The notes under the pieces: generated by a model
What the model was told of the DNA's origin: nothing
The model's database searches: none
What the model saw: the letters and a program-made list of their open reading frames with translations, nothing else
Shown here: positions 1 to 10,281 of the stretch, in pieces
Numbering within the stretch: the first letter of the stretch is position 1
Layout of the letters: every line of letters begins with the position of its first letter
NCBI RefSeq assembly: GCF_018333375.1
Contig: NZ_BORW01000004.1
Coordinates: 1 to 64,000, forward strand
Source of the DNA: Paenibacillus cookii
GTDB taxonomy: Bacteria; Bacillota; Bacilli; Paenibacillales; Paenibacillaceae
Direction of reading: 5' to 3'
DNA length: 64,000 nucleotides
Position numbers and translations under genes: made by a program

Positions 1-135
1 TAAGTGAAAGAGACAAATTACACTGAGCCTGAACAATTTATTGTCAGGCTAGCGTCTTTAGGCGCAGTTTGGCAACAGGGGGTTATACCCCAAGTGCAAA
101 CCACCCGTTGGACGGGTGGTTATGATTTAGAAAAA
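1..135 (+). mobile_element. Candidate right end of an IS200/IS605-type (TnpB) element, hairpin-rich
   Basis: Four stem-loops follow one another. Bases 26-32 pair with 44-50, extended by 34-36/41-43 with one bulged A. Bases 52-56 pair with 61-65, 79-82 with 88-91, and 100-107 with 113-120, the last a perfect 8-bp stem (ACCACCCG/CGGGTGGT) with a 5-base loop. None is followed by a T run, so these are not terminators. IS200/IS605 elements carry subterminal hairpins, and TnpB elements encode a structured omega RNA at this end. An open frame at 4-225 crosses the hairpins and resembles nothing I know. No transposase is in view because the window begins here, so this is inference. Confidence 0.4.
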
Positions 136-306
136 ACGGATGGAACGCCAGCCCGTCTTTGCATGGAATCATGGTTTCAAGGCGAAATGAAACGGTGCAA
201 AACGACCGTCGGATTTGCAAATTGATCCTAGAAGATTTATGTTTATGTACATATGTATTGCCGGAAAAATGACGAATCGCATGACGTCGACATGGAGGGA
301 TCGGTT

Positions 307-1149
307 TTGAAATCATCGAAATGGATTTGGCGCAGCGTCAGTATTTTATCCGTATTTTCCACGCTGCTCCTGCTGGCAGGCTTTGTGTATGCGGTAAAGG
401 ACATCCAGTCTCCGCAGGCTGCGAAAGATCGGCCCGCCAAAGTCGCAACCCCGGAAAAGGAAACGGGCCCGGCAACCCCGGCAGCCGATAAAGAACTGAA
501 ATTTGCGGTCATCGGCGATTCGCTGGCAAAAGGCACGGGCGACAACTCCGGGATGGGGTTTGCGCGGCGAACGATCCGGGAGCTGACGGCTGCCGGCAGG
601 AAAGCGACGCTCCTGAACAATTTGGGCATTAACGGCCTGACGACGACGGGGCTCCTGCCGAAGCTGGAAGAACGGGGGACGAAGTACGTGCTTGGAGAAG
701 CCGACGTCATCCTCCTATCCATCGGAGGAAACGACCTGTTCCAGGGAGCGGACCTTGCGTCCAAAGGTATTGCCGGAACATCGACGACCGCCAAGGGGCA
801 GGAGCTCGATCCGGAGGACCTGTTGAAAGGGCTGCCGAAAGCATCGACGCAGCTGAAAACGATTTTGGAACGCATCCGCGCGATCAATCCGGAAGCCATG
901 ATCGTGTACGTCGGATTGTATAATCCGTTCGGGGATATCGAGGAGCTTCAGGTCCCGGGAAATCAGGCCGTTGCGAAATGGAATGAGGCAGCCCTCGACA
1001 CGATCAATAAGAACGGCAATATGACGCTTGTGCCGACCTTCGACATTTTCCAGCAGCATTTGGGCCGGTATTTGGCGTCGGATCATTTTCATCCGAACGG
1101 CGACGGGTACCAGCAAATCGCCGTCCGGATCGTTCAGGCCATCCGCTAG
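307..1149 (+). CDS. SGNH/GDSL-type hydrolase, membrane-anchored or secreted
   Basis: A serine esterase/lipase-like enzyme of the SGNH fold, probably acting at the outer face of the membrane. The N-terminus has one hydrophobic segment (roughly residues 8-29), then a linker rich in Pro, Ala and Lys, then the catalytic domain. Visible blocks are GDSL with the nucleophile Ser, a conserved Asn in the NLGINGLTT region, GGND, and the Asp/His pair in DHFHPN near the C-terminus. It resembles the Bacillus YpmR type. I chose TTG at 307 because GGAGGG (294-299) lies 7 bases upstream; ATG 292 overlaps that site and has none of its own. The natural substrate is unknown. Confidence 0.8.
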   Translation: MKSSKWIWRSVSILSVFSTLLLLAGFVYAVKDIQSPQAAKDRPAKVATPEKETGPATPAADKELKFAVIGDSLAKGTGDNSGMGFARRTIRELTAAGRKATLLNNLGINGLTTTGLLPKLEERGTKYVLGEADVILLSIGGNDLFQGADLASKGIAGTSTTAKGQELDPEDLLKGLPKASTQLKTILERIRAINPEAMIVYVGLYNPFGDIEELQVPGNQAVAKWNEAALDTINKNGNMTLVPTFDIFQQHLGRYLASDHFHPNGDGYQQIAVRIVQAIR

Positions 1150-1184
1150 ATAATTAAGCATACGGAAGAAAGGAGAGGGAGAAC

Positions 1185-2168
1185 ATGTCAATGACGGTCA
1201 GTCCGGACCAAAGGGAATCCATCGTTTTATCGGTCGAACACGTCAAAAAAAGGATCGGAAAAAAATGGATCATCGAGGACGTGACGTTCGATGTCCGGGA
1301 GGGCGAAATTTTCGGTTTTTTGGGACCGAACGGGGCAGGCAAAACGACGACGATCCGCATGCTGGTGGATTTGATCAAACCGAGCAGCGGGGTCATCAAA
1401 GTGTGCGGATACGACGTGAACCGCCAGCAGGAACAAGCGCTCCGTTTCGTCGGCTCGATCGTTGAAAATCCGGAAGTCTATACGTATTTGACCGGATGGG
1501 AAAATCTGGAGCATTTTGCGCGCATGCAACCGGGAATCGACAAGCAGCGGATTCAGGAAGTGGTGGATATCGTCCGGCTGGACCAGCGGATCCACGACAA
1601 GGTCAGAACGTATTCGCTCGGGATGCGGCAGAGGCTCGGCATTGCGCAAGCGCTGCTCGGCAGGCCGAAGCTGCTCATCCTCGACGAACCGACGAACGGG
1701 CTCGATCCGAAGGGCATCAAGGAACTGCGCCAATTTATCCGGGAGCTGGCGGACGGCGGACTGGCCGTTTTCGTATCCAGCCACCTGCTCAGCGAAATCC
1801 AGCTTTTATGCGACCGGGTGGCCATTATCAGCCGCGGCCGGGTGCTTGCGGTCGGAGAAGTCGGGGAGCTCGTGGCCGCTAACGCGAAATACGTCATTTG
1901 GGACGTGGAACCTGTTGAAGCCGGAAAACGGGAACTGGCGCAGCGGGAAGGCATCGAGGTCATCGAACACGCTGAACAGGTGCTGGACGACGCGATCATC
2001 GCCGGCATGAGCGGACAATCGGTCGTAACGGCGATGGAAGAGGAACGAATCTCCGGAACGGTTTCGCATCTCGTCGCCATGGGCATCCGCGTCCGCGGGG
2101 TCCATAAAATCAACCCGACGCTCGAGCAGCTGTTCCTGAAAATGACGGAGGGTGAGAGTATTGATTAG
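1185..2168 (+). CDS. ABC transporter ATP-binding protein
   Basis: ATPase subunit of an ABC-2 type exporter, partner of the overlapping permease downstream. Walker A GPNGAGKTT lies near residue 48, signature YSLGMRQR near 145, and Walker B LLILDEPTNGLD near 165, followed by the switch His in SSHLLSE. The last ~100 residues form a typical extension of the Bcr/NatA-type ATPases. ATG 1185 is preceded by AGGAGAGGG. At 327 residues the length suits the family. The cargo cannot be told; natural-product, peptide or antibiotic efflux are typical for relatives. Confidence 0.88.
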   Translation: MSMTVSPDQRESIVLSVEHVKKRIGKKWIIEDVTFDVREGEIFGFLGPNGAGKTTTIRMLVDLIKPSSGVIKVCGYDVNRQQEQALRFVGSIVENPEVYTYLTGWENLEHFARMQPGIDKQRIQEVVDIVRLDQRIHDKVRTYSLGMRQRLGIAQALLGRPKLLILDEPTNGLDPKGIKELRQFIRELADGGLAVFVSSHLLSEIQLLCDRVAIISRGRVLAVGEVGELVAANAKYVIWDVEPVEAGKRELAQREGIEVIEHAEQVLDDAIIAGMSGQSVVTAMEEERISGTVSHLVAMGIRVRGVHKINPTLEQLFLKMTEGESID

Positions 2169-3150
2169 CGTGCTGCCCCTGATCAAAAACGAAACGATCA
2201 AAATCATCAAAAAGAAGCGTTTTTACGTTATTTTGCTCATCTTGCTTGTGCTGGTCCCGGTGTTTACCTATGCGCAAATGCGGTCCGCCGAACAAACGCG
2301 GGACAAATTCAAAGGCGACTGGCGGCTTGAAGTGCAGCAGCAAATCACGGATAATGAAAATTCGCTCGGAAGCGACCGGGTGCCGGACGAGTGGAAAAAA
2401 TTCAGGAAAATCTTCGTGCAGCAGCTGCAATATTATTTGGAGCATGACGTGAACCCGAAGCAGCCGAACGGCGTGACGTTTACGCGCGAGTTTATGGCGA
2501 ATTCCATAACTTTGTTCATTCCTCTTCTCATTATGGCGATCGCATCCGATATAGTATCGGGGGAACGAACGAGCGGCACCATCAAAATGCTGCTGACCCG
2601 CCCGGTCAAAAGGTGGAAGGTGCTGCTCAGCAAGCTGATCACGCTGTACATGTTCTCTTCGCTGATCATCGTGTCCGCTTTTGTCATCAGTTATCTCATT
2701 TCCGGGGCGGTTTTCGGATATAAAGGATTTGAATTTCCCGTCTTCACCGGTTTTCGGATCCAAGGGTCCGATGTCGACATGTCCGCGGTGCACGCGGTGC
2801 CCCAGTGGCAATATTTGCTGATGGAAGGCGGATTGATCTGGTTCGTGAGCCTTGTCGTGGCATCGCTCGCGTTCATGGTGTCGGTGCTCGTCCGGAGCAC
2901 GGCGGCAAGCATCGTGGTGATGATGGCCGCGCTGATCGCGGGAACCATTCTGACCAACATGGCTTCGGCCTGGAAAAGCGCGAAATATTTGTTTATGGTC
3001 AACCTGGAGCTGACCGATTACCTGTCCGGTACGCCGGCTCCGATCGAAGGCATGAACCTGGCTTTTTCGCTTGCGGTTTTGTCCGTTTGGGCGATTGCCG
3101 CGATCGTAATCTCATTCCTTGTCTTTACGAAAAGGGATATCTTGAATTAA
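2161..3150 (+). CDS. ABC-2 type transporter permease
   Basis: Membrane subunit of the exporter. It has a first TM near residues 16-36, a ~90-residue extracytoplasmic stretch rich in charged residues, then five more hydrophobic segments ending in a short basic tail. This is the NatB/YtrC-like ABC-2 layout. The gene overlaps the end of the ATPase gene by 8 bases. I prefer TTG 2161 because GGAGGG at 2147-2152 is 8 bases upstream; GTG 2152 falls inside that site. The overlap indicates co-translation with the ATPase. Confidence 0.85.
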   Translation: MISVLPLIKNETIKIIKKKRFYVILLILLVLVPVFTYAQMRSAEQTRDKFKGDWRLEVQQQITDNENSLGSDRVPDEWKKFRKIFVQQLQYYLEHDVNPKQPNGVTFTREFMANSITLFIPLLIMAIASDIVSGERTSGTIKMLLTRPVKRWKVLLSKLITLYMFSSLIIVSAFVISYLISGAVFGYKGFEFPVFTGFRIQGSDVDMSAVHAVPQWQYLLMEGGLIWFVSLVVASLAFMVSVLVRSTAASIVVMMAALIAGTILTNMASAWKSAKYLFMVNLELTDYLSGTPAPIEGMNLAFSLAVLSVWAIAAIVISFLVFTKRDILN

Positions 3151-3232
3151 AATGGACAAGGATAACAAAACAAAACATCTGTTTGCATTTTGGGTGATAT
3201 CCTACATAAAGAAACACAAAGGGGGAGCATGA

Positions 3233-5215
3233 ATGGTCGAGCAGATCGATATGTTTGCAAAGTCGCCGGGCAGCAGCGAAGCAGGCAGCGGCAGTTACGA
3301 TGCAGACGACATTCAAGTGCTCGAAGGCCTGGTTGCGGTTCGCAAACGCCCAGGCATGTATATTGGCAGCACCAGTTCATCGGGGCTTCATCATCTGGTA
3401 TGGGAAATCGTGGATAACGCCGTCGATGAGCATTTGGCCAAATACTGCACGAGAATAGATCTTACTTTGCATAAAGACGGTTCCATCACCGTCGTGGATA
3501 ACGGACGGGGCATTCCGACCGGAATGCATAAAATGGGAATACCTACGCCGCAAGTCGTATTCACCATCCTGCACGCAGGAGGGAAATTCGGCGGAGGCGG
3601 ATACAAAAAATCGGGCGGCCTGCACGGCGTCGGGGCGTCGGTGACCAATGCGCTTTCCGAGTGGCTCGAGGTCGAAATCTACCGCGACGGCAAAATCCAC
3701 CGCCAGCGTTTCGAATACTGGCAGGACAAAAACGGCAAGGAGCATGTCGGCGAACCGGTGACGGGACTCGAAGTGCTCGGCAACACGAACAAAACCGGCA
3801 CCAAAGTCACCTTTAAGCCGGATATTCGCGTGTTCCAAGGCGGAATCCAGTTCAACTACGATACGCTGGCGGAACGCCTGCAGGAAATCGCCTTCCTGAA
3901 TTCGGGGCTTCGCATCGTCATGAAAGACGAGCGCTCCGACCGCATGGACGAATTTTATTACGAAGGCGGGGCCAGCCAGTTCGTCGAATTTTTGAACGAA
4001 GGCAAAGACGTGCTGCACGACGTCATTCACTTTTACGGCGAAAAGGACGACGTCGAAGTCGAGGTTGCGCTCCAATACAACGCGGGATATACCGAAACGC
4101 TCGCTTCGTTCGTCAATTCGATCCCGACGCGGGGCGGGGGAACGCACGAAACCGGTTTCAAGACGGCGTATACGCGGATCATGAACGATTACGCGCGCAA
4201 AAACCATATGCTCAAGGAAAAGGACAAAAATCTTGAAGGCAACGACCTGCGCGAAGGCATGATGGCGGTCATCAGCGTCAAAATGGCCGAAGTCGAATTC
4301 GTCGGTCAGACGAAAGACCAGCTGGGAAGCGCATCGGCGCGCAGCACGGTCGACGCGATCGTGACCGAAAAAATGCAGATTTTCCTGGAGGAAAACCCGC
4401 AGGTGGCCCAGACGCTCATCAAAAAAGCGATCCAGGCTTCCAAAGCGCGCGAAGCGGCCCGCAAGGCCCGCGACGACATGCGGAGCGGGAAAAAACGGAG
4501 CGAGGGAACGAGCCTCGGCGGCAAGCTGAGTCCGGCCCAATCGAAGGACTTTACCCGTACCGAGCTGTTCGTCGTCGAAGGAAACTCCGCCGGCGGATCG
4601 GCCAAACAGGGCCGCGATTCGAAAATTCAGGCGATCCTGCCGCTGAAGGGGAAACCGCTCAACCCCGAAAAAGCCAAACTTGCCGATATCATGAAAAACG
4701 AGGAATACCGCACGATCATCAATGCGATCGGCGCCGGAATCGGAACCGAGTTTGAAATCGAAGACAGCAATTACTCCAAAATCATCATCATGACGGACGC
4801 CGATACGGACGGCGCGCACATCCAGGTGCTGCTGCTGACGTTCTTTTACCGTTACATGAAGCCGCTGATTGATGAGGGCCGCGTGTACATCGCCCAGCCT
4901 CCGCTGTATAAAATTTCGCGGAAGTCGGGCAAGCTGGAAACGGTCCGTTACGCCTACAGCGACGAGCAGCTGCAAAACTACTTGAAGGAATTCGGCAAAA
5001 ATTACGAGCTGCAGCGCTACAAAGGACTCGGCGAAATGAATCCCGAACAGCTGTGGGAGACGACGATGAACCCGGAAACGCGCACGCTGCTGCAGGTGCA
5101 GATCGAAGATGCGGCGAAGGCGGAGCGCCGCGTATCCACGCTGATGGGCGACAAAATCGACCCGCGCAAGCGCTGGATCGTGGAAAATGTCGACTTTAGA
5201 GAGTTCGAGGAATAG
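3233..5215 (+). CDS. parE: DNA topoisomerase IV subunit B
   Basis: ATPase subunit of topoisomerase IV, which decatenates sister chromosomes together with ParC. The GHKL ATPase site is visible: [10 protein letters not shown] near residue 59, DNGRGIP, and [15 protein letters not shown]. The TOPRIM motif [16 protein letters not shown] starts near 446, the metal-binding DTDGAH follows, and the conserved [18 protein letters not shown] is near the C-terminus. At 660 residues it has the short ParE/GyrB form typical of Gram-positives. GGGGGAG precedes ATG 3233. The choice of ParE over GyrB rests mainly on the immediately following parC. Confidence 0.93.
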   Translation: MVEQIDMFAKSPGSSEAGSGSYDADDIQVLEGLVAVRKRPGMYIGSTSSSGLHHLVWEIVDNAVDEHLAKYCTRIDLTLHKDGSITVVDNGRGIPTGMHKMGIPTPQVVFTILHAGGKFGGGGYKKSGGLHGVGASVTNALSEWLEVEIYRDGKIHRQRFEYWQDKNGKEHVGEPVTGLEVLGNTNKTGTKVTFKPDIRVFQGGIQFNYDTLAERLQEIAFLNSGLRIVMKDERSDRMDEFYYEGGASQFVEFLNEGKDVLHDVIHFYGEKDDVEVEVALQYNAGYTETLASFVNSIPTRGGGTHETGFKTAYTRIMNDYARKNHMLKEKDKNLEGNDLREGMMAVISVKMAEVEFVGQTKDQLGSASARSTVDAIVTEKMQIFLEENPQVAQTLIKKAIQASKAREAARKARDDMRSGKKRSEGTSLGGKLSPAQSKDFTRTELFVVEGNSAGGSAKQGRDSKIQAILPLKGKPLNPEKAKLADIMKNEEYRTIINAIGAGIGTEFEIEDSNYSKIIIMTDADTDGAHIQVLLLTFFYRYMKPLIDEGRVYIAQPPLYKISRKSGKLETVRYAYSDEQLQNYLKEFGKNYELQRYKGLGEMNPEQLWETTMNPETRTLLQVQIEDAAKAERRVSTLMGDKIDPRKRWIVENVDFREFEE

Positions 5216-5226
5216 AAGGTGAATCG

Positions 5227-7671
5227 ATGAGTTTATCAGAACAGTTTCTGCCGGCTTATCTCGAAGAGGTCGTCGGCGACCGCTTCGGCCGGTATTCCAA
5301 ATATATCATTCAAGACCGCGCCATTCCCGACGTCCGCGACGGGCTTAAGCCCGTGCAGCGGCGCATTTTGTACGCCATGTACGAATCCGGCAATACGCCG
5401 GACAAAGCATACCGCAAATCCGCCAAAACCGTCGGCGACGTGATGGGGAATTACCATCCGCACGGGGACTCCTCCATCTACGACGGCATGGTCCGCATGG
5501 CCCAGCCTTGGAAAATGGGGCATGTGCTCGTCGACGGGCACGGCAACTGGGGTTCGATCGACGACGATCCGCCGGCGGCGATGCGTTACACCGAAGCGCG
5601 CCTGTCGCCGATCGCGATGGAGATGCTTCGGGACATCGACAAACGGACGGTACAGTTCAAGGACAACTTCGACAATTCCGCGAAGGAGCCCGTCGTGCTG
5701 CCTTCCCGCTATCCGAACCTGCTCGTCAACGGCGTCAGCGGGATTTCCGCGGGATTTGCGACGGAGATTCCGCCGCATAATTTGCGCGAAGTGATCGACG
5801 CCTGCGTGGCGGTGATGCAAAAACCGGAAATCGAGCTGGAAGAAATCATGACCTTCATCAAGGGCCCCGATTTCCCGACCGGCGGCCTGATCATGGGCGA
5901 AGAGGGAATCAAAGAGGCCTACCGGACGGGGAAAGGACGGATTTATCTCCGTTCCAAAGCCGACATCGAATTTTTGCGCGGCGGCAAACAGCAGATCGTC
6001 ATTACGGAGATCCCTTACCAGGTCGTAAAATCGCGCCTTGTCACCCAAATGGAAAATATCCGGCTGGAGAAAAAAATCGAAGGCATTGCCGAGGTGCGCG
6101 ACGAAAGCGGACGGGACGGTCTGCGGATCGTGGTCGAAATCAAAAAGGAGGCCGATGCCCAGGGCATTTTGGCTTATCTGCTGAAAAAGACCGATCTTCA
6201 GGTCACGTACAACTTCAACATGGTATCGATCGTCAACAAGGCGCCTCAGCAGCTTGGCCTGAAGGCGATGCTGGAGGCGTATATCGCCCACCAGCGCGAA
6301 GTGGTATCGAACCGTACCCGCTTCGAATTGGAAAAAGCCGAAGACCGGGCCCACGTGCTCGAAGGACTCGTGAAGGCGCTGAACATTCTCGACGAGGTCA
6401 TCGCCGCCATCAAAGCGTCGAAAAACCGCCAGGATGCCCAAAACAATCTGCAATGGATGTTCGGCTTTACGGAGCGGCAGGCGGATTCGATTCTGACGCT
6501 GCAGCTGTACCGTTTGACGAACCTGGAGATCACGACGCTGCAAAAAGAGCTTGAGGATTTGCTGAAAAAAATCGACAACTACCGGGCCATCCTCGAAAGC
6601 GACAAGAAGCTGATCGCGCTGATCCGCAAGGAACTGCTTGAAATCCGCGACAAATACGGCATTGACCGCAGATGCGCCATTCAGGAGGAAGTCGAGGAAA
6701 TCAAGGTCAACCTTGAAGTCATCGTCAGCTCCGAGGATGTGCTGGTGACGTTGTCGAAAGACGGATACATCAAGCGGACAAGCATGCTTTCCTTTACGCG
6801 GTCCGGCGGGGAGCTCAGCAGCTCGGGCGTGAAGGAAGGGGATTATATTTCCAGGGTGTTCGAAATCAATACGCTGGACAATTTGCTCATCTTTACGCAA
6901 AAAGGCCAATATTTCCTGCTGCCTGTCCACCAAATTCCGGAATTCAAATGGAAGGACCCGGGTACCGCCATCGTCAATGTCATCCAGTTATCCAAAGAAG
7001 ACGTCATCGTCGACGTCATTCCGGTCACGAATTTCGAGGAGCCGAACCGCTCCCTGGTGTTCGTCACGAAAAAAGGGCAGGTCAAACGCACGGAATTAAA
7101 AGAATACATGACCAATCGCTCGAGCGCGGTTGCCGCCTGCAAGGTCGGCGCGGAGGACGAGGTCATTTCCGTCACGCTGAGCGACGGTAGCAAAGACATT
7201 TTGCTTGTGAGCAAGGAAGGCATGAGCATCCGGTTCAAGGAGCAGGAAGTCAACGCCATGGGCCGCGTCTCCGCCGGCGTGAAAGGCATCCAGCTTCGCG
7301 ACGGCGACGAGGTCGTGTCGGCGTTGTGGGTTGAGGATGACGAAGGCGAAGTGCTGACCTTGACCGATCTCGGATACGGCAAACGTTCCCTGCTCGCGGA
7401 TTACCAGCCGCAAAGCCGGGGAGGCAAAGGGCTGGCGACCTTCGAATTCAAGGAAGGCAAACGCGTGAAGCCGAACGGCAGCCGCATTGCCGGAGCGTTT
7501 TATTGCCGCCAGCCGCTGCAAATTACGGCCATCACGCGGGACGGCTTAAGTTATGCGTTCAGTTCGGAGCAGGCCCCGATCGCCGAACGCAAATCGACAG
7601 GAAAACTGCTTGTTCACCTGGAGAAAAAAGATGAAATTTCGGCGCTGCTGGCATTCGAGGAAACGACGTGA
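5227..7671 (+). CDS. parC: DNA topoisomerase IV subunit A
   Basis: Breakage-reunion subunit of topoisomerase IV. The active-site Tyr is residue 121 in [10 protein letters not shown]. The quinolone-determining region reads [10 protein letters not shown], so Ser82 and Asp86 sit at the positions equivalent to E. coli ParC Ser80 and Glu84; the wild-type-like Ser argues against target-site resistance there. The C-terminal part carries the repeated beta-pinwheel blades (for example [11 protein letters not shown] and TKKGQVKRT). It starts 11 bases after the parE stop with GAAGGTGA before ATG 5227, so the two are one operon. At 814 residues it is full length. Confidence 0.95.
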   Translation: MSLSEQFLPAYLEEVVGDRFGRYSKYIIQDRAIPDVRDGLKPVQRRILYAMYESGNTPDKAYRKSAKTVGDVMGNYHPHGDSSIYDGMVRMAQPWKMGHVLVDGHGNWGSIDDDPPAAMRYTEARLSPIAMEMLRDIDKRTVQFKDNFDNSAKEPVVLPSRYPNLLVNGVSGISAGFATEIPPHNLREVIDACVAVMQKPEIELEEIMTFIKGPDFPTGGLIMGEEGIKEAYRTGKGRIYLRSKADIEFLRGGKQQIVITEIPYQVVKSRLVTQMENIRLEKKIEGIAEVRDESGRDGLRIVVEIKKEADAQGILAYLLKKTDLQVTYNFNMVSIVNKAPQQLGLKAMLEAYIAHQREVVSNRTRFELEKAEDRAHVLEGLVKALNILDEVIAAIKASKNRQDAQNNLQWMFGFTERQADSILTLQLYRLTNLEITTLQKELEDLLKKIDNYRAILESDKKLIALIRKELLEIRDKYGIDRRCAIQEEVEEIKVNLEVIVSSEDVLVTLSKDGYIKRTSMLSFTRSGGELSSSGVKEGDYISRVFEINTLDNLLIFTQKGQYFLLPVHQIPEFKWKDPGTAIVNVIQLSKEDVIVDVIPVTNFEEPNRSLVFVTKKGQVKRTELKEYMTNRSSAVAACKVGAEDEVISVTLSDGSKDILLVSKEGMSIRFKEQEVNAMGRVSAGVKGIQLRDGDEVVSALWVEDDEGEVLTLTDLGYGKRSLLADYQPQSRGGKGLATFEFKEGKRVKPNGSRIAGAFYCRQPLQITAITRDGLSYAFSSEQAPIAERKSTGKLLVHLEKKDEISALLAFEETT

Positions 7672-7706
7672 CATCGTATGCTGTCCGAACCCGGCGTTAA
7701 AGCGTG

Positions 7707-7747
7707 AAAAAAGGCATCTTCGCTCATTTGCGAACGATGCCTTTTTT
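7707..7747 (+). terminator. Rho-independent terminator after parE-parC
   Basis: AAAAAGGCATC pairs with GATGCCTTTTT around the loop at about 7719-7734, giving a strong stem ending in a T run. It lies 36 bases after the parC stop. Confidence 0.85.
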
Positions 7748-7896
7748 GAGACGATGAAACGTCCGTGAATCGTCTTTTGGGGAACGGTGTCGGACGATGT
7801 TTTTCTAAAAAAAATTCGGAATTGCGGAAGGAATTGGCACGAAATGCGCGAAAGTTAATCCTGTAAAACATTGCTTGCGAAAGGAAGGTATAACCC

Positions 7897-8307
7897 GTGC
7901 ATACTTCCGAATTTGCGAAAATATGGTCCAAACTAAGCAAAGATTATAAACTGCATATGGAGAACGAGTTGGCTCCGGCGCTCACCGAAGCTCAGTTGGC
8001 CGTGCTCGAAGTGCTGGGCGAAAACGAGCGGATGAAGCCTTCCGACCTGACGCCGCTCCTGGCGACAAGCCCGGCGGCGGTTACGATGCTCCTCGACCGG
8101 ATGGAAAAAAACGGATTGATTCAGCGCGAACGGGACGGAAACGACCGCCGGATCGTTTGGGTGTCCATTTCCGCGAAAGGGAAAGCGGAGGTCGAACGCG
8201 GCGTGCAAATCCGCGATGCGTTTCTGGCGAAGGTATTGTCGCGAATTTCCGCGCATAATCAGCAGCTTCTGATCTATTTATTGGGCAAACTAACCATAAC
8301 GCCTTAA
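7897..8307 (+). CDS. MarR-family winged-helix transcriptional regulator
   Basis: A dimeric DNA-binding repressor of the MarR type. The winged helix is clear: KPSDLTPLLATSPAAVTMLLDRMEKNGLI (residues ~47-75, helices 2-3) followed by the wing with the DxRR-type segment RDGNDRRIVWV. At 136 residues it has family length. The start is GTG 7897 with GGAAGGT upstream. It sits 50 bases before the transporter gene on the same strand, so it may control that gene and itself; the ligand is unknown. Confidence 0.85.
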   Translation: MHTSEFAKIWSKLSKDYKLHMENELAPALTEAQLAVLEVLGENERMKPSDLTPLLATSPAAVTMLLDRMEKNGLIQRERDGNDRRIVWVSISAKGKAEVERGVQIRDAFLAKVLSRISAHNQQLLIYLLGKLTITP

Positions 8308-8357
8308 AACCCGGGTTCAAAGATTAAAGAATAAATGTAGAGGAAGTAGTCAACCAG

Positions 8358-9575
8358 ATGAATGATGCAACGCTTATGAAACCAAAAACGAGAAAACTGC
8401 TTTTCAGCGCCGGCCTCAGCTGGTTATTCGACGCCATGGACGTCGGCATCATTTCTTTTATCGTGACCGCATTAAAGCTTGAGTGGAAACTCTCCCCGCA
8501 GGATGTGGGCATTTTGACGAGCGTCAATTCCGTCGGAATGGTCGTCGGCGCGGCAGCCGCCGGGTATCTGGCCGATAAATTCGGCCGAAAGAAGGTTTTG
8601 CTGTGGACGCTGCTCATCTTTTCGATAGCCAGCGGATTGTCGGCGCTCGCCTCCAGCTTCTGGGTGCTGTGCCTGCTTCGTTTTATTACGGGCGTCGGCC
8701 TTGGGGGCGAGCTGCCGGTGGCGTCGACGCTGGTGTCCGAAAGCGTCCATCCGAGCCAGCGGGGACGGGCCGTCGTGCTGCTGGAGAGCTTTTGGGCGGG
8801 CGGCTGGCTGGCCGCCGCGCTCATATCGTATTTTTTGATTCCGGCTTACGGATGGCAGATCGCTTTTGTCATTGGGGCTCTTCCGGCCTTTTACGCGCTG
8901 TATCTGCGCCGCGCCATCGACGATTCGCCCGTATACCGGAACAATCGGACCCGGGCGGCATCCTTGTCGTTTGCCGGCAAGCTGGCCTCCATCTGGACCC
9001 GCGAACATAGCCGCTCGACGTTGATGCTGTGGATTTTGTGGTTTACGGTCGTGTTTTCGTATTACGGGATGTTCCTTTGGCTTCCGTCCGTCATGACGAT
9101 GAAGGGCTTCAGCCTGATCAAAAGCTTCGAATACGTGCTGATCATGACGATCGCCCAGCTTCCGGGTTATTTTACGGCTGCGTATTTCATCGAAAAATTC
9201 GGCCGGAAATTCGTCATGATCACCTACTTGGTGCTCACCGCCGTCAGCGCCGCCTGGTTCGGCAACGCCGATTCGGCCGGCTCGCTTATCGCGGCGGGAA
9301 TCTGCCTTTCGTTTTTCAACCTCGGTGCTTGGGGCGGCCTGTACGCCTACACGCCGGAGCTGTATCCGACTTCGGTCCGTTCGACGGGCGTCGGGATTGC
9401 GACCTCCGTCGGCCGGATCGGCGGCGTCATCGCGCCGTTCCTTGTGGGGTATTTGGTGCAGCGTCACGTCGAAATCAATGCGATATTTATCATGTTTTTC
9501 GTCATAATTTTGATCGGGGCCTTGGGCGTGCTTTTTCTTGGGAAAGAAACCAAAGGCAAGGCATTGGCCGATTAA
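8358..9575 (+). CDS. niaP: MFS transporter, probable niacin permease (NiaP type)
   Basis: A 12-TM major facilitator transporter of the inner membrane. Diagnostic stretches are GLSWLFDAMDVG at the N-terminus, ADKFGRKKV between TM2 and TM3, GLGGELPVASTLVSE, VLLESFWAGGWLAAALISY, FSYYGMFLWLPSV and GAWGGLYAYTPELYPT. From memory of B. subtilis NiaP (YceI) these agree very closely, so nicotinate uptake is the best guess; aromatic-acid symport is the alternative. It follows a MarR gene on the same strand. No NiaR/NrtR-type operator was recognised upstream. Confidence 0.78.
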   Translation: MNDATLMKPKTRKLLFSAGLSWLFDAMDVGIISFIVTALKLEWKLSPQDVGILTSVNSVGMVVGAAAAGYLADKFGRKKVLLWTLLIFSIASGLSALASSFWVLCLLRFITGVGLGGELPVASTLVSESVHPSQRGRAVVLLESFWAGGWLAAALISYFLIPAYGWQIAFVIGALPAFYALYLRRAIDDSPVYRNNRTRAASLSFAGKLASIWTREHSRSTLMLWILWFTVVFSYYGMFLWLPSVMTMKGFSLIKSFEYVLIMTIAQLPGYFTAAYFIEKFGRKFVMITYLVLTAVSAAWFGNADSAGSLIAAGICLSFFNLGAWGGLYAYTPELYPTSVRSTGVGIATSVGRIGGVIAPFLVGYLVQRHVEINAIFIMFFVIILIGALGVLFLGKETKGKALAD

Positions 9576-9590
9576 ACGGAAATATGGGGA

Positions 9591-9617
9591 AAAGGCTGCC
9601 GGAAGGCAGCTTTTTTC
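9591..9617 (+). terminator. Rho-independent terminator after the MFS gene
   Basis: GCTGCC and GGCAGC pair across a short loop (9595-9610) and are followed directly by six T. It ends the MarR-transporter unit. Confidence 0.85.
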
Positions 9618-9758
9618 GTTCAACGGGATGGGGCATAAAAAGCGATTTTAGCAATGCAAAAACATCAGGGTTCGCCGATCGGCTCCGCTATGCGGGCTAA
9701 TTCGAGTGCAAGTCGAGGTTTTTAACGGTATAGTCGGCCGGATGAGGCAAAAGCATGT

Positions 9759-9788
9759 TTGTGAAAATGAAGTGCTTTGAATTATAAT
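9759..9788 (+). promoter_or_regulatory. Probable sigma-A promoter for yojF-bshB2
   Basis: TTGTGA at 9759-9764 and TATAAT at 9783-9788 with an 18-base spacer lie about 105 bases before the yojF start. The rest of the 9617-9893 gap shows no gene and no riboswitch I recognise. Confidence 0.5.
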
Positions 9789-9893
9789 AAAATATGTTGC
9801 AGTTTGGACCTGCAGCATTCGGGATCGATCGAACCTGGTTTGCAGGGGGATTCGGACGATTTCGACAGACGTCTTGGAAACGGAGGGATTGGA

Positions 9894-10238
9894 TTGCAGC
9901 TTATTAATCCGCAGATGGTTCAGGAGTTAATCGACAAACTGCAGGATCAGGATCTTTATATACATCTCGAAATGACGACGGGGGCTTACGCTTCGCATCA
10001 CGATGAGTCGAAATTTACGGCCTCGACGTTCATCAAAAACGGCATCGTCCGGTATACCCACGGGAAGATTCAAGGAACGGGGCCGTACCGCGTCGGGCTT
10101 AAGATGGAGCAGGGCTGGATTTATTCGCAAGGATTGACGCATTTCGAGGAAACGGAAACCGAGCGGCTGATTATGGCGGGCCATGACAGCGACGGCAAGC
10201 TGGTCGTCGCGCTGCAGTTGGGCAAAGAACCGTTCTAA
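9894..10238 (+). CDS. yojF: YojF-family protein, partner of bacillithiol deacetylase BshB2
   Basis: A small (114-residue) DUF1806/YojF protein. In Bacillus yojF sits directly before bshB2, as here, 43 bases apart; its own biochemical role is unsettled. The family blocks IHLEMTTGAYASH, GKIQGTGPYRVGLK, GWIYSQGLT and RLIMAGHDSDGKLVVALQ are all present. I start it at TTG 9894, with GGAGG at 9882-9886. The frame is open further upstream to an ATG at 9777, but the extra 39 residues (Cys-rich and unlike the family) have no ribosome binding site and would overlap the promoter. Confidence 0.85.
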   Translation: MQLINPQMVQELIDKLQDQDLYIHLEMTTGAYASHHDESKFTASTFIKNGIVRYTHGKIQGTGPYRVGLKMEQGWIYSQGLTHFEETETERLIMAGHDSDGKLVVALQLGKEPF

Positions 10239-10281
10239 ACAGCAAGTCTGCCGTCATCAAGTGAAAGGGTGATTATACAAA

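Noticed and set aside
3377..4975. 532-residue open frame on the minus strand
   Set aside because: Antisense to parE. It arises from codon bias in a GC-rich gene and shows low-complexity His/Asp/Arg/Phe-rich sequence with no motif or ribosome site.
5236..6933. 565-residue open frame on the minus strand
   Set aside because: Antisense shadow of parC with the same skewed composition; no domain is visible.
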